8,240 nt of DNA from Bacteroidales bacterium (lineage in GTDB: Bacteria > Bacteroidota > Bacteroidia > Bacteroidales > JAGOPY01), in contig DAOWEV010000148.1 of the NCBI GenBank assembly GCA_030638325.1, forward strand, positions 1 to 8,240. The letters run 5' to 3'. Below, piece after piece: positions 1-6,985 of the stretch. A program made the translations under genes and the position numbers. The notes beneath the pieces were generated by a model, which worked only from the letters and a program-made list of their open reading frames with translations, did no database searches and was not told the origin of the DNA. Each line of letters begins with the position of its first letter. Position 1 is the stretch's first letter.

Positions 1-1348
1 AACTTTCAACTTCCTGTCTCTTCCTCGGCGATTTACTAAAAACATTACCCCCTGCCTGCACAGATATATGGTAGATCCCTGCGGGAAGACCGGAAATATC
101 AATGATGATGTTGCGGGTGTTGTTTGACAGCCTGATCTCTTTAATCATTTTCCCTGTTGAACTGATCAGGATCATTTTTTGCTTTGACGCATCCGGAGGG
201 TTCTCAAAAACTACCCTTACAAAGTTGTTTGCGGGATTGGGAGAGATCGTAAAATCAATATCATTTGATAATTCTGCCATTCCTACACCTCCAACATGGA
301 TAAGATCTTCTTTTATTATGGTACTTTCACCAAGGTCGTTGGTCACGGTAAGTGAAACATCATAATCTCCATACAGCCAGTAAAAGATTTCCGGAGGTAT
401 CCGGTCTGTTGCAGAAGCCGGGTCCCCGCCTTCAAATTCCCAGTACCAGGAGGTTGGGATGCCCAGGGATTCATCGGTGAAAGAAACACTTTCTCCTGTG
501 CCGATAAGTGTATCGCTGGCGGCGAATTCGGCAGTGGGTGGTATCATCGTATAATCGCCTGCTGTAACTCCCACACCGCTGATGATCTCATCGTTTGAAT
601 AGTCCACCACAAAAGCCGTCAGGTTGCAATTATCCATGATATATTGAGCCGTTGTGTTATCAAATGAATATTCCATCACCACAAGGGTTCCCTGGTTTGT
701 GGGGCCCGGGATAATATCTCCCCATTGTGCTGTAAAAGTTTCCCGGAATACGTGCTTATGGACGTATGATGTGCCGCCTCCTGATTGCTGTGCGATCAGT
801 TCACTCTCGCACAGCACAATATTCAGGGTAGACTGTTGCGTAAGGCTTGAGGTGAAGTATATCTCAACAGTGACTTCCAGCATATTCGTCTGATCATCGT
901 ATGTTGAGCCCATCCCGACATTCACCGGGGATGCTTCTGCCAGTATCTGGTCGGTGTAAGATGCCCATACACCCCTGCTTTGGAGTCGGTCTCCATTCCA
1001 TATCCGCCTGTTTATGAAAGCGCTCGGCATGAAACGGGAAGAACCGCACCACGGCGTCATGTATAACGAATCAGGATGGTGCCTCCTGAAATCCGGGTCT
1101 CCGGTATAGGGTGTCGTATAGCTTGAATTGAAAGGATGATAGCCAGCCATAAAAGCTCTTCCCGGGTTATTTTGTAAGATGCCGGCAGCCACCTGGTGTC
1201 CGGCAGGGCAATTGGGGCATCTGACGCCTGTAAACTCCTCCAGGATAGCATTCTTATTCGCCGGTTCGGTGCTCACATAATTTTGTGAGACAGCGGTCAT
1301 GCTAAATAGTATGAAACTCAATATAAAAATATTCACTAATTTTTTCAT
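1..1348 (-). CDS. Secreted Omp28-like protein with PKD domain and T9SS sorting domain (3' end outside window)
   Basis: Predicted secreted or surface protein, at least 449 residues, with no stop before the left edge. Residues 1-21 are a signal peptide (Lys-Lys, hydrophobic core, cleavage near SQ/NY). Residues 34-52 read NAILEEFTG then RCPNCPAGH, the Omp28-related signature with a CxxC pair at C44/C47. Omp28 proteins are known from Bacteroidetes outer membranes; the CxxC is thioredoxin-like, but redox activity is my inference. Residues about 271-352 fit a PKD domain (SVSFTDESLG, WYWEFEGG, YDVSLTVTN). Residues 365-439 are a type A T9SS sorting domain (SPNPANN, ISSTGKMIKEI, GLPAGIYHISV), implying export by T9SS after Sec. 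The start is the first ATG, directly before the signal peptide, with no obvious Shine-Dalgarno. Oddity: after FSK the tail is SPRKRQEVES, encoded partly by a heptamer-like repeat, not a usual short sorting-domain ending. Confidence 0.88.
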   Translation of the reverse strand, partial: MKKLVNIFILSFILFSMTAVSQNYVSTEPANKNAILEEFTGVRCPNCPAGHQVAAGILQNNPGRAFMAGYHPFNSSYTTPYTGDPDFRRHHPDSLYMTPWCGSSRFMPSAFINRRIWNGDRLQSRGVWASYTDQILAEASPVNVGMGSTYDDQTNMLEVTVEIYFTSSLTQQSTLNIVLCESELIAQQSGGGTSYVHKHVFRETFTAQWGDIIPGPTNQGTLVVMEYSFDNTTAQYIMDNCNLTAFVVDYSNDEIISGVGVTAGDYTMIPPTAEFAASDTLIGTGESVSFTDESLGIPTSWYWEFEGGDPASATDRIPPEIFYWLYGDYDVSLTVTNDLGESTIIKEDLIHVGGVGMAELSNDIDFTISPNPANNFVRVVFENPPDASKQKMILISSTGKMIKEIRLSNNTRNIIIDISGLPAGIYHISVQAGGNVFSKSPRKRQEVES

Positions 1349-1374
1349 AATGCAAAAGATTTAGGTTAACGGGA

Positions 1375-1382
1375 CGAAATTA
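1375..1382 (-). promoter_or_regulatory. Possible -7 element for the Omp28-like gene
   Basis: Read on the minus strand this is TAATTTCG, seven of eight matches to the Bacteroidetes -7 consensus TAnnTTTG, 26 nt upstream of the ATG. No convincing TTG lies at the -33 distance, so this is a weak call. Confidence 0.35.
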
Positions 1383-1422
1383 GTAATAAATTTTAAACAG
1401 GTACTTAGGGTGCAACCTTTAC

Positions 1423-1461
1423 CAACATGTTGTCTATTTTTTTGTTGCAACAGTTAATTAA
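1423..1461. promoter_or_regulatory. Cluster of short perfect palindromes in divergent intergenic region
   Basis: Three perfect palindromes lie within 39 nt: CAACATGTTG (1423-1432), GTTGCAAC (1444-1451) and TTAATTAA (1454-1461). A further TGCAAC lies at 1411-1416. They sit between two divergently transcribed exported-protein genes and could be operators, but short palindromes in AT-rich DNA are common. No regulator is identified. Confidence 0.2.
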
Positions 1462-1464
1462 TTC

Positions 1465-1477
1465 CCACCAAAGGTGG
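1465..1477. other. Small hairpin followed by a T run
   Basis: Arms CCACC and GGTGG with a 3-nt AAA loop, followed on the plus strand by TTTT. It resembles a minimal terminator, but both neighbouring genes are transcribed away from it, so it may instead insulate against upstream antisense transcription. Confidence 0.25.
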
Positions 1478-1513
1478 TTTTAGTTCGATACTTGCAATAA
1501 TTTTCGAAATTAC

Positions 1514-1544
1514 TTGCATTTCACATTTAAAATATATATATTTA
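1514..1544 (+). promoter_or_regulatory. Bacteroidetes-type promoter for the repeat-protein gene
   Basis: TTG at 1514-1516 (-33) and TATATTTA at 1537-1544 (-7, seven of eight to TAnnTTTG) are separated by 20 nt, the normal spacing. The ATG follows 32 nt downstream. The leader is A-rich with no Shine-Dalgarno, as is usual in this phylum. Confidence 0.55.
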
Positions 1545-1576
1545 TCGCATTTATTAACCATTAAAAACCAACTGTC

Positions 1577-3274
1577 ATGAAAAGGATTACTTTTATGCTT
1601 TTTGCCCTTTCTTTTTGCATTACTTCCAATGCATGGGCACAAGGAGTAGCCATTAACACAACAGGTTTGCCAGCAGACAATTCTGCTATGTTAGACGTAG
1701 AATCCACCACAAAGGGGGCGCTCATCCCTAGGATGACCGAGGCTCAACGCAATAATAACATTCCCAGCCCTGCCACCGGGCTGATGATTTACCAGACTGA
1801 CAATACCTCTGGGTTTTATTATTATGATGGAACCTCTTGGGGGCTAATCGGAACAGAAGCTTTTTCCATTGATGACCTTTCGGATGGAAAAACAATAGGC
1901 AACAGCATTTTTCTTGGTTCTGGTGCAGGAGCTAATGATGATGGAACAGATAAACAAAATGTTGCAGTTGGGATTGATGCGCTTAACGCAAACACTTCAA
2001 GTATTGGTCACACAGCAACAGGATACCGGGCTTTATATTCAAATACGACAGGATATAGAAACACAGCAAATGGATCCAAGGCTTTATATTTCAATACGAC
2101 AGGATATGATAACACAGCAAATGGAAACGAGGCTTTATATTACAATACGACAGGATATAGAAACACAGCAAATGGATCCGGGGCTTTATATTACAATACG
2201 ACAGGATCTAACAACACAGCAAATGGATATTGCGCTTTAATATACAATACGACAGGAAATTATAACACAGCAAATGGATATGAGGCTTTACTTCACAATA
2301 CGACAGGAGATGGAAACACAGCAAATGGATCCGGGGCTTTAAAATACAATACGACAGGAGAATATAACACAGCAAATGGTTCCTGGGCTTTAACACGCAA
2401 TACGACAGGAAAATATAACACAGCAAATGGATACGTGGCTTTAGCAACCAATACGACAGGATTTATGAACACAGCTAATGGATACCTGGCTTTATGGCTC
2501 AATACGACAGGATCTTATAACACAGCAAATGGATGCGGGGCTTTACTTGGAAATACGACAGGATTTTATAACACAGCAAATGGATACGGCGCTTTAGGTA
2601 GTAATGGGACGGGAAATAATAACACAGCAAATGGATGCCGCGCTTTACGTAATAATGGGACAGGAAATAATAACACAGCAAATGGATATTGGGCAAATTA
2701 CTATAACCAGGAAGGTTCAAATAATACGATCATAGGATTTGAAGCCGGCAGGGGAACAACACTACACAATAAATCCGGAAATGTATTCCTGGGATATCAG
2801 GCAGGATATTATGATACCACCGATAATAAACTCTATATTGAAAACTCAGATACTATATTGCCTCTAATTTATGGTGAGTTTGATAATGATATTCTTGCAG
2901 TGAACGGTAGTCTTGGTGTGGGAACCAGCAGCCCGTCTGAAAAATTAGAAGTTAACGGCAACGCAAAAGCTGACACTGTGTTTGCTGAGGCCTTCTCAAG
3001 CAATTCGCCTTTGCACTTACAAACTAATGGCACAACACGTATTTATGTGGATGATGCAACAGGAGATGTAGGCATTGGTAATTCATCACCAACAGCAAAA
3101 TTAGATGTAAATGGTACTAATGGATATGATCAATTAAGATTACGAACCCCCTATACACCCACAGGTACCAGTGATAGTAATGGTAATACCGGTGATATTT
3201 CCTGGGATGAAGACTACATCTACGTTAAGACAAGTTCAGGATGGAAAAGGACTGCTTTGAGCACATTTTGGTAA
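1577..3274 (+). CDS. Exported repeat protein with thirteen 17-residue NTTG/NTANG/AL repeats
   Basis: A 565-residue exported protein, probably a surface or appendage component; its function is not known. Residues 1-22 are a signal peptide (AWAQ cleavage region). Residues 23-93 resemble the N-terminal region of many Bacteroidetes tail-fibre-like proteins (AMLDVESTTKGALIPRMT, TGLMIYQTDNTSGFYYYDGTSW). Residues 139-155 are a decayed repeat, 156-376 thirteen tandem repeats of consensus NTTGxxNTANGxxALxx, and 377-393 another decayed repeat. Next comes NVFLGYQAGYYDTTDNKLYI (402-421), then two GVGTSSPSEKLEVNG-like segments, and a C-terminus (DISWDEDYIYVKTSSGW) often seen at the ends of such proteins. 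No T9SS sorting domain and no S74 peptidase/chaperone domain is visible, so the surface-attachment route is unclear. A trimeric beta-roll fold like adhesin heads is plausible but inferred. Own promoter; not in an operon. Confidence 0.9.
   Translation: MKRITFMLFALSFCITSNAWAQGVAINTTGLPADNSAMLDVESTTKGALIPRMTEAQRNNNIPSPATGLMIYQTDNTSGFYYYDGTSWGLIGTEAFSIDDLSDGKTIGNSIFLGSGAGANDDGTDKQNVAVGIDALNANTSSIGHTATGYRALYSNTTGYRNTANGSKALYFNTTGYDNTANGNEALYYNTTGYRNTANGSGALYYNTTGSNNTANGYCALIYNTTGNYNTANGYEALLHNTTGDGNTANGSGALKYNTTGEYNTANGSWALTRNTTGKYNTANGYVALATNTTGFMNTANGYLALWLNTTGSYNTANGCGALLGNTTGFYNTANGYGALGSNGTGNNNTANGCRALRNNGTGNNNTANGYWANYYNQEGSNNTIIGFEAGRGTTLHNKSGNVFLGYQAGYYDTTDNKLYIENSDTILPLIYGEFDNDILAVNGSLGVGTSSPSEKLEVNGNAKADTVFAEAFSSNSPLHLQTNGTTRIYVDDATGDVGIGNSSPTAKLDVNGTNGYDQLRLRTPYTPTGTSDSNGNTGDISWDEDYIYVKTSSGWKRTALSTFW
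2042..2704 (+). repeat. Thirteen tandem 51-bp repeats with three variable 6-nt slots each
   Basis: Each unit is AATACGACAGGA, then 6 variable nt, AACACAGCAAATGGA, 6 variable nt, GCTTTA, 6 variable nt. In units 1-11 the 33-nt framework has only two substitutions in 363 positions (GGA to GGT in unit 7, GCA to GCT in unit 9), both synonymous. The slots differ in almost every unit and mostly change amino acids. Units 12 and 13 share AATGGGAC and an AATAAT first slot; unit 13 also loses GCTTTA. The period is a multiple of three, so copy-number change keeps the frame. Confidence 0.97.
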
Positions 3275-3298
3275 ATATTTTTGGAAAAACTATGTCAA

Positions 3299-3319
3299 AC
3301 TTCGGACTTCCGACTTCAA
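3299..3319. repeat. Short 7-nt repeat (three ACTTCNN units)
   Basis: ACTTCGG, ACTTCCG and ACTTCAA in exact 7-nt register, 24 nt after the stop of the repeat-protein gene. It belongs with the other heptameric arrays of the window. The rest of the 235-nt gap up to 3509 holds a -7 promoter match and an inverted repeat, and no gene I can support. Confidence 0.55.
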
Positions 3320-3396
3320 ACCCTTCTCCAATAAACTCATCTGAACATTAATGGATTTTTCTATCACCCATTCAATGTTTTCTCATCCGGTTTTAC

Positions 3397-3404
3397 TAAT
3401 TTTG
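3397..3404 (+). promoter_or_regulatory. Possible -7 element for the aconitase-family gene
   Basis: TAATTTTG is an exact TAnnTTTG match, giving a leader of roughly 100 nt before the ATG at 3510. No TTG is present at the matching -33 position, so it is only a candidate. Confidence 0.4.
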
Positions 3405-3437
3405 TTTTTCATAGGTCCTTATGATTAATTGATTTTT

Positions 3438-3458
3438 TTGATAATTCTATTTTATCAA
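3438..3458. promoter_or_regulatory. Inverted repeat in leader of aconitase-family gene
   Basis: Arms TTGATAA (3438-3444) and TTATCAA (3452-3458) are perfect 7-bp complements around a 7-nt spacer, between the candidate promoter and the start codon. It could be an operator or a leader hairpin. The region is AT-rich, so chance is a real alternative. Confidence 0.3.
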
Positions 3459-3509
3459 TTTTCTGTAAGAACCTTTTTATTTTCAACTAACTTTTATACA
3501 ACACCACCC

Positions 3510-5281
3510 ATGAAAAAAACCTTCGTAGAAAAGATCTTCGGTGCCGAACAGGGCAGCATCGTTTTTAAGAAACCCGATATTATTTTATCGCACGACAACA
3601 CGGCCAGCATTGCCGGTACTTTTAACAAAATGAATGGTGAGAAGATTGCTGACCCGGACCAGCTATTGATCGTGCTGGACCACAATGCTCCCCCTACCAG
3701 CGCAAAACTTGCCAATCAATACCAGAAGATACGTGATATTGTGAAGGAGCAGGGCATCAAAAAGTTCCATGATGCCGGATCCGGTATTTGTCACCAGATC
3801 ATGTCGGAATATGCGAAGCCTGGAATGGTGATTGTCGGTAGCGATAGCCATACCTGTACTGCCGGTGCATTCAATGCTTTTGCCGCCGGTATTGACCGGA
3901 CTGAGACAGCCGGTCTCTGGAAACAGGGAGAGACCTGGTTCAGGGTCCCCGAGTCGCTTAAGATAACACTTCATGGAAAATTACCGGAAGGCGTTTACGC
4001 CAAGGATATTTCACTTTGGATCATTGGCATGTTAGGCTCCAGCGGTGCCGATTACCTGTCCATTGAATTTCATGGCGACGGCGTTCATGGCCTCTCTATT
4101 TCAGAGCGTATGACCCTGGCTAACCTGGCTTCCGAGATGGGGGCCAAAAATGCTGTTTTCCCACCTGATGATGTCCTTATGCAATTCCTCGGCGAAAATG
4201 TGAAAGGCGTCTGGGCAGATGCCGGCGCTGTTTATGTAAAAGAGATCGAGATCGACCTGGATCAGCTATTCCCGTTGGTGGCAGCGCCCCATCATGTTGA
4301 CAATGTGAAGGCAGTATCGGAAGTAAAAGGGACAAAACTCCACCAGGCCATGGTTGGTACCTGTACCAACGGACGCTTTGATGATCTGAAAGAAGCAGCC
4401 ATGGTATTAGAGGGAAAGAAGCTTCCACAGGGCATGCAGATGCTGATCATTCCGGCATCGAGGGAGATTTACATGCAGGCATTGAGGGAAGGCCTTACAG
4501 AGATATTTATTGAAGCCGGGGCACATGTGCTGGCCTCTTCCTGCGGCCCTTGCCTCGGCACTGGACAGGGAATACCTGCCGATGGCTATAATGTGATTTC
4601 CACAGCCAACCGGAACTTCAAGGGACGAATGGGAAACAAAGAATCCAGTATTTACCTGGCATCTCCTGCTACGGTGGCAAAATCGGCACTGGCAGGTGAG
4701 ATCGTGGACCCACGTGCAAAACCTTCTGATGACAAATATCCCTATGTCACAGAACAAAGTGAAACCCTGACCATTGAAGATGACGATGACAGGTATATTC
4801 AGGGGGTATGGAATTATTCGGATGCCGACAACCTTAATACCGACCAGATGTTCGCCGGTAACCTGACATACAGTGTCCTTAGCTCTGAAGCGGAAAAGAT
4901 ACTGCCTCATTTGTTTGTGGGTTTTGATGAAAGTTTCAACAAGCGGGTAGGGGATGGTGATATCATCATGGCCGGCGCTAACTTTGGCTGTGGAAGCTCC
5001 CGCGAGCATCCTGCAGTAGGACTATCGTTTGCCGGTGTGAAGGCAGTGATCTGTAAATCGGTGAACAGAATATTTTTCCGCTCCTCGGTGAACCAGGGGC
5101 TCCCGATTATTATCCTGCCGGAGGCTGTGGATGCATACCGGCATGGCGACGAAGTTGAAATATTATTCGATGAAGGCCTCGTAAGGGTAGGAGGGAAGGA
5201 TTTTAAATTCAGTCCCCTACCGGATAAGTTGATGGGGATCTTTGAGGCCAGGGGGCTGGTGAATTATATTAAGGGGTTGGA

Positions 5282-5285
<4 letters not shown>
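3510..5285 (+). CDS. Single-chain aconitase-superfamily hydro-lyase (fused LeuC-like and LeuD-like domains)
   Basis: A 591-residue cytosolic [4Fe-4S] hydro-lyase of the aconitase / isopropylmalate isomerase superfamily. The large-subunit part spans about residues 1-400: DHNAPP (57-62), GSDSHTCTAGA (110-120), and cluster cysteines C285 (VGTCTNG), C345 and C348 (SSCGPC). An acidic linker (about 401-432) leads to the small, swivelling domain (about 433-591) with the active-site motif NFGCGSSREHP (491-501). In most bacteria LeuC and LeuD are separate chains; here both are in one frame in LeuC-then-LeuD order, shorter than AcnA/AcnB. The loop after the second-domain start reads FAGNLTY rather than the YLR-type loop of IPM isomerase and homoaconitase, so the substrate is uncertain. 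Candidates are isopropylmalate, homoaconitate, aconitate or another 2-hydroxyacid. I chose ATG 3510 because the family N-terminus (KTFVEKIFG) starts there; the 27 codons upstream look like untranslated AT-rich leader. No leu neighbours. Confidence 0.92.
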
Positions 5286-5358
<73 letters not shown>

Positions 5359-5363
5359 AGATC

Positions 5364-5415
5364 CAATCAAATGAGCGAAAACCTATGAGCGTCTGTTAGA
5401 CTTCGTAGCGTTGAG
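5364..5415. repeat. Dispersed hairpin element, copy 1
   Basis: A 52-nt element starting CAATCA then ATGAGCGAAAACC, matching copy 2 (6986-7037) at 45 of 52 positions by hand count. Positions 5380-5412 fold into a stem with left arm AACCTATGAGCGTCT, loop GTT and right arm AGACTTCGTAGCGTT, with one bulged C on each side (5390, 5409) and two G-T wobbles. REP-like; too stable and too symmetric to be accidental, and also a plausible 3'-end structure for the gene before it. Confidence 0.75.
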
Positions 5416-5417
5416 GC

Positions 5418-5452
5418 GTGAATGGTGAATGGTGAATGGTGAATGGTGAGTA
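5418..5452 (+). repeat. Heptameric tandem array, GTGAATG units
   Basis: Four exact GTGAATG units plus a fifth, GTGAGTA, in strict 7-nt register. The unit differs from the TTGAGAG array just upstream but has the same length and also carries TGA. It lies directly 3' of hairpin copy 1. Confidence 0.92.
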
Positions 5453-5476
5453 GGGGGGGTGGAAGCGTGCAGAGTT

Positions 5477-5498
5477 GAGACGCATAATCATGCGTCTC
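5477..5498. terminator. Perfect 9-bp stem-loop, terminator or dispersed palindrome
   Basis: Arms GAGACGCAT and ATGCGTCTC are perfectly complementary around an AATC loop. GGAA (5461-5464) and TTCC (5499-5502) could add outer pairing. No U tract follows, so intrinsic termination is not assured. Similar GAGACGCAT/ATGCGTCTC palindromes are, to my recollection, frequent dispersed repeats in Bacteroidetes; I could not check this. It lies about 190 nt after the aconitase-family stop and 79 nt before the phosphoesterase start. Confidence 0.6.
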
Positions 5499-5549
5499 TT
5501 CCAAATGTTAAAAAACCTTAATAACCTATTTAAATCAATTCTAAGTTAT

Positions 5550-5557
5550 TACCTTTG
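5550..5557 (+). promoter_or_regulatory. Promoter -7 element for the metallophosphoesterase gene
   Basis: TACCTTTG is an exact TAnnTTTG match 20 nt before the ATG, predicting a leader of only about 14 nt. At the -33 distance there is TTTA (5529-5532) rather than TTTG. AGGG at 5571-5574 is too close to the ATG to be a good Shine-Dalgarno. Confidence 0.55.
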
Positions 5558-5577
5558 CCGCGATTTTTTCAGGGCGT

Positions 5578-6921
5578 ATGTTGAGAAGATTTATTTATTT
5601 ACTTGTAGTAATTGTATTTTTAATTGCTGCTTACCTGATCACTGCTGAGGCTTTTCCCAAAGATACCGGCAGGTTTCCTTTTTTTATCATACTGCTATTA
5701 CTGGATGCTTACCTGTGGTTTTCCATTAAGAAGAGAGTGTTCAGTCTTAAGCCGCTTACGAAATATTTTATTACTGTAGTCTATTGGATCCCGCTGGCAG
5801 CGTTTATAATCGTTGGCCTTATGTCATGGTTGCTTCCGGTAAAAGATTGGGATACCGTTTTCATAAGCTATCTTTTCGGAACGGCAATTGCATTTTATCT
5901 GTCCAAGCTGTTTGCGATTATATTCTTCCTGCTCGCTGATTTCATGAAGATCATTCATTTTTTCTTCAAATTCATTCATGCCAAGAAAAAGAAAAAGCCT
6001 TTTCGCCAGGAAGCCGTCAAAATGAACCGTGCAAAGTTTTTGCAGACAATTGGTTTGGCAGGTGGTGGATTGCTGTTCAGTGGGTTGATGATCGGCATTG
6101 TAAAGTGGGCATATGATTTTAGGATCAGGAGGGAATATATACGCTTACCCGACCTTCCCAAAGCATTCGACGGCCTCAGGATTGTACAGATATCAGACCT
6201 TCATCTTGGCAGCTGGGCCTCTGTGGATCTATTGGATGAAGCAGTGGGCCTTATCAACAGCCTGAAACCGGACCTTGTCCTTTTTACCGGCGACCTGGTT
6301 AATTCAACCACCGACGAAGCCTTCCGCTTTAAAGATTCCCTTGCCCGGATCAAAGCCCGTGATGGCATATTTGCAGTATTGGGGAACCATGATTATGGGG
6401 ATTATGTTACCTGGCCCAGCGAGGAGGCAAAAAAACAAAACATGCTGAGGCTTTATCATTTTTACAAGAGTATGGGATGGCGTTTATTGAGGAATGAAAA
6501 CTATCTGCTGAAGAAGGGACAAAATGAGCTGGCTATTGTAGGTATAGAAAACTGGGGGTTTCATAAGCGATTCCCGAAACTGGGCGATCTGAATAAGGCC
6601 CTTCAAGGCGCCGAAACAGCCCCGGTCAGGATCCTCATGTCACACGACCCGACCCACTGGGAATATATAGTCAGCAAAGACCATCCGGAGATCGACCTGA
6701 CCCTCTCAGGGCATACCCATGGCTTTCAGTTTGGGGTGGAGTATAAGAGGATCAAATGGAGCCTCGCACAGTATATGTTCAAATACTGGGCCGGGATGTA
6801 CTCCGTCTTAAACGGCTCGAAAAAACAATATCTATACGTGAACCGTGGACTTGGCATGATCGGCTATCCCGGACGTATCGGCATCCTGCCGGAGATTACG
6901 CTGATTACCCTCGAAGTATAG
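5578..6921 (+). CDS. Membrane-anchored YaeI/YkuE-type metallophosphoesterase
   Basis: A 447-residue calcineurin-like phosphoesterase with a membrane N-terminus. Hydrophobic segments at about 4-22, 33-50, 63-86, 95-120 and 155-176 suggest four membrane helices followed by a fifth signal-anchor-like one. A basic patch HAKKKKK (134-140) lies before the fifth. The catalytic domain (about 198-447) shows every metal-binding motif: SDLH (D207, H209), TGDL (D239), GNHD (N270, H271), SHDP (H356) and GHTH (H379, H381), so it should be active with a two-metal centre. The order and spacing fit YaeI/YkuE proteins, which act on envelope phosphodiesters; the substrate here is unknown. MNRAKFLQTIGLAGGG at 149-164 resembles the Tat-type leader of YkuE relatives, but one arginine of the pair is replaced. 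The 148-residue extension before it is not part of classical YaeI/YkuE. Monocistronic, with its own promoter and hairpin-element copies on both sides. Confidence 0.92.
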   Translation: MLRRFIYLLVVIVFLIAAYLITAEAFPKDTGRFPFFIILLLLDAYLWFSIKKRVFSLKPLTKYFITVVYWIPLAAFIIVGLMSWLLPVKDWDTVFISYLFGTAIAFYLSKLFAIIFFLLADFMKIIHFFFKFIHAKKKKKPFRQEAVKMNRAKFLQTIGLAGGGLLFSGLMIGIVKWAYDFRIRREYIRLPDLPKAFDGLRIVQISDLHLGSWASVDLLDEAVGLINSLKPDLVLFTGDLVNSTTDEAFRFKDSLARIKARDGIFAVLGNHDYGDYVTWPSEEAKKQNMLRLYHFYKSMGWRLLRNENYLLKKGQNELAIVGIENWGFHKRFPKLGDLNKALQGAETAPVRILMSHDPTHWEYIVSKDHPEIDLTLSGHTHGFQFGVEYKRIKWSLAQYMFKYWAGMYSVLNGSKKQYLYVNRGLGMIGYPGRIGILPEITLITLEV

Positions 6922-6928
6922 CTTACTC

Positions 6929-6984
6929 GTGAGACGTGAAGTGTGAGATGTGAAGAGTGAGTGGTGAGTGGGTGATAGGGTGAA
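6929..6984 (+). repeat. Degenerate heptameric array of GTGANNN units
   Basis: Starting 8 nt after the phosphoesterase stop, GTGA recurs at 6929, 6936, 6943, 6950, 6957 and 6964 in exact 7-nt steps, then at 6972 and 6980 with 8-nt steps. The last three bases of each unit vary (GAC, AGT, GAT, AGA, GTG, GTG), so the array is older or more diverged than those at 5282 and 5418. Confidence 0.85.
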
Positions 6985-6985
6985 T

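Noticed and set aside
102..893. Plus-strand open frames at 102-365 and 654-893
   Set aside because: They are antisense to the Omp28-like/PKD/T9SS protein, whose minus-strand frame is continuous over 449 codons with recognisable domains.
2042..2704. CRISPR array
   Set aside because: The repeat blocks are interrupted by only 6-nt variable slots and encode a continuous protein repeat; there are no 28-37 nt repeats with 30-nt spacers.
2208..2720. Long minus-strand open frames across the 51-bp repeats, giving HLLCYxFLSY-type repetitive peptides
   Set aside because: The unit length is a multiple of three and free of stops in several frames, so any frame stays open. They have no signal peptide, promoter or family resemblance, and the plus frame has all of these.
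1577..3274. Diversity-generating retroelement target gene
   Set aside because: No reverse transcriptase, template repeat or accessory gene lies in the window, and variable bases are not confined to adenine-derived positions. Kept only as something to test.
3429..3509. Upstream ATG adding 27 residues to the aconitase-family protein
   Set aside because: The extension is hydrophobic AT-rich leader sequence, contains an inverted repeat, and would put an export-like segment on a cytosolic Fe-S enzyme. The family N-terminus starts at 3510.
4407..5009. A 200-codon minus-strand open frame inside the aconitase-family gene
   Set aside because: The plus strand has unmistakable catalytic motifs over the same bases, and the antisense translation looks like no protein family.
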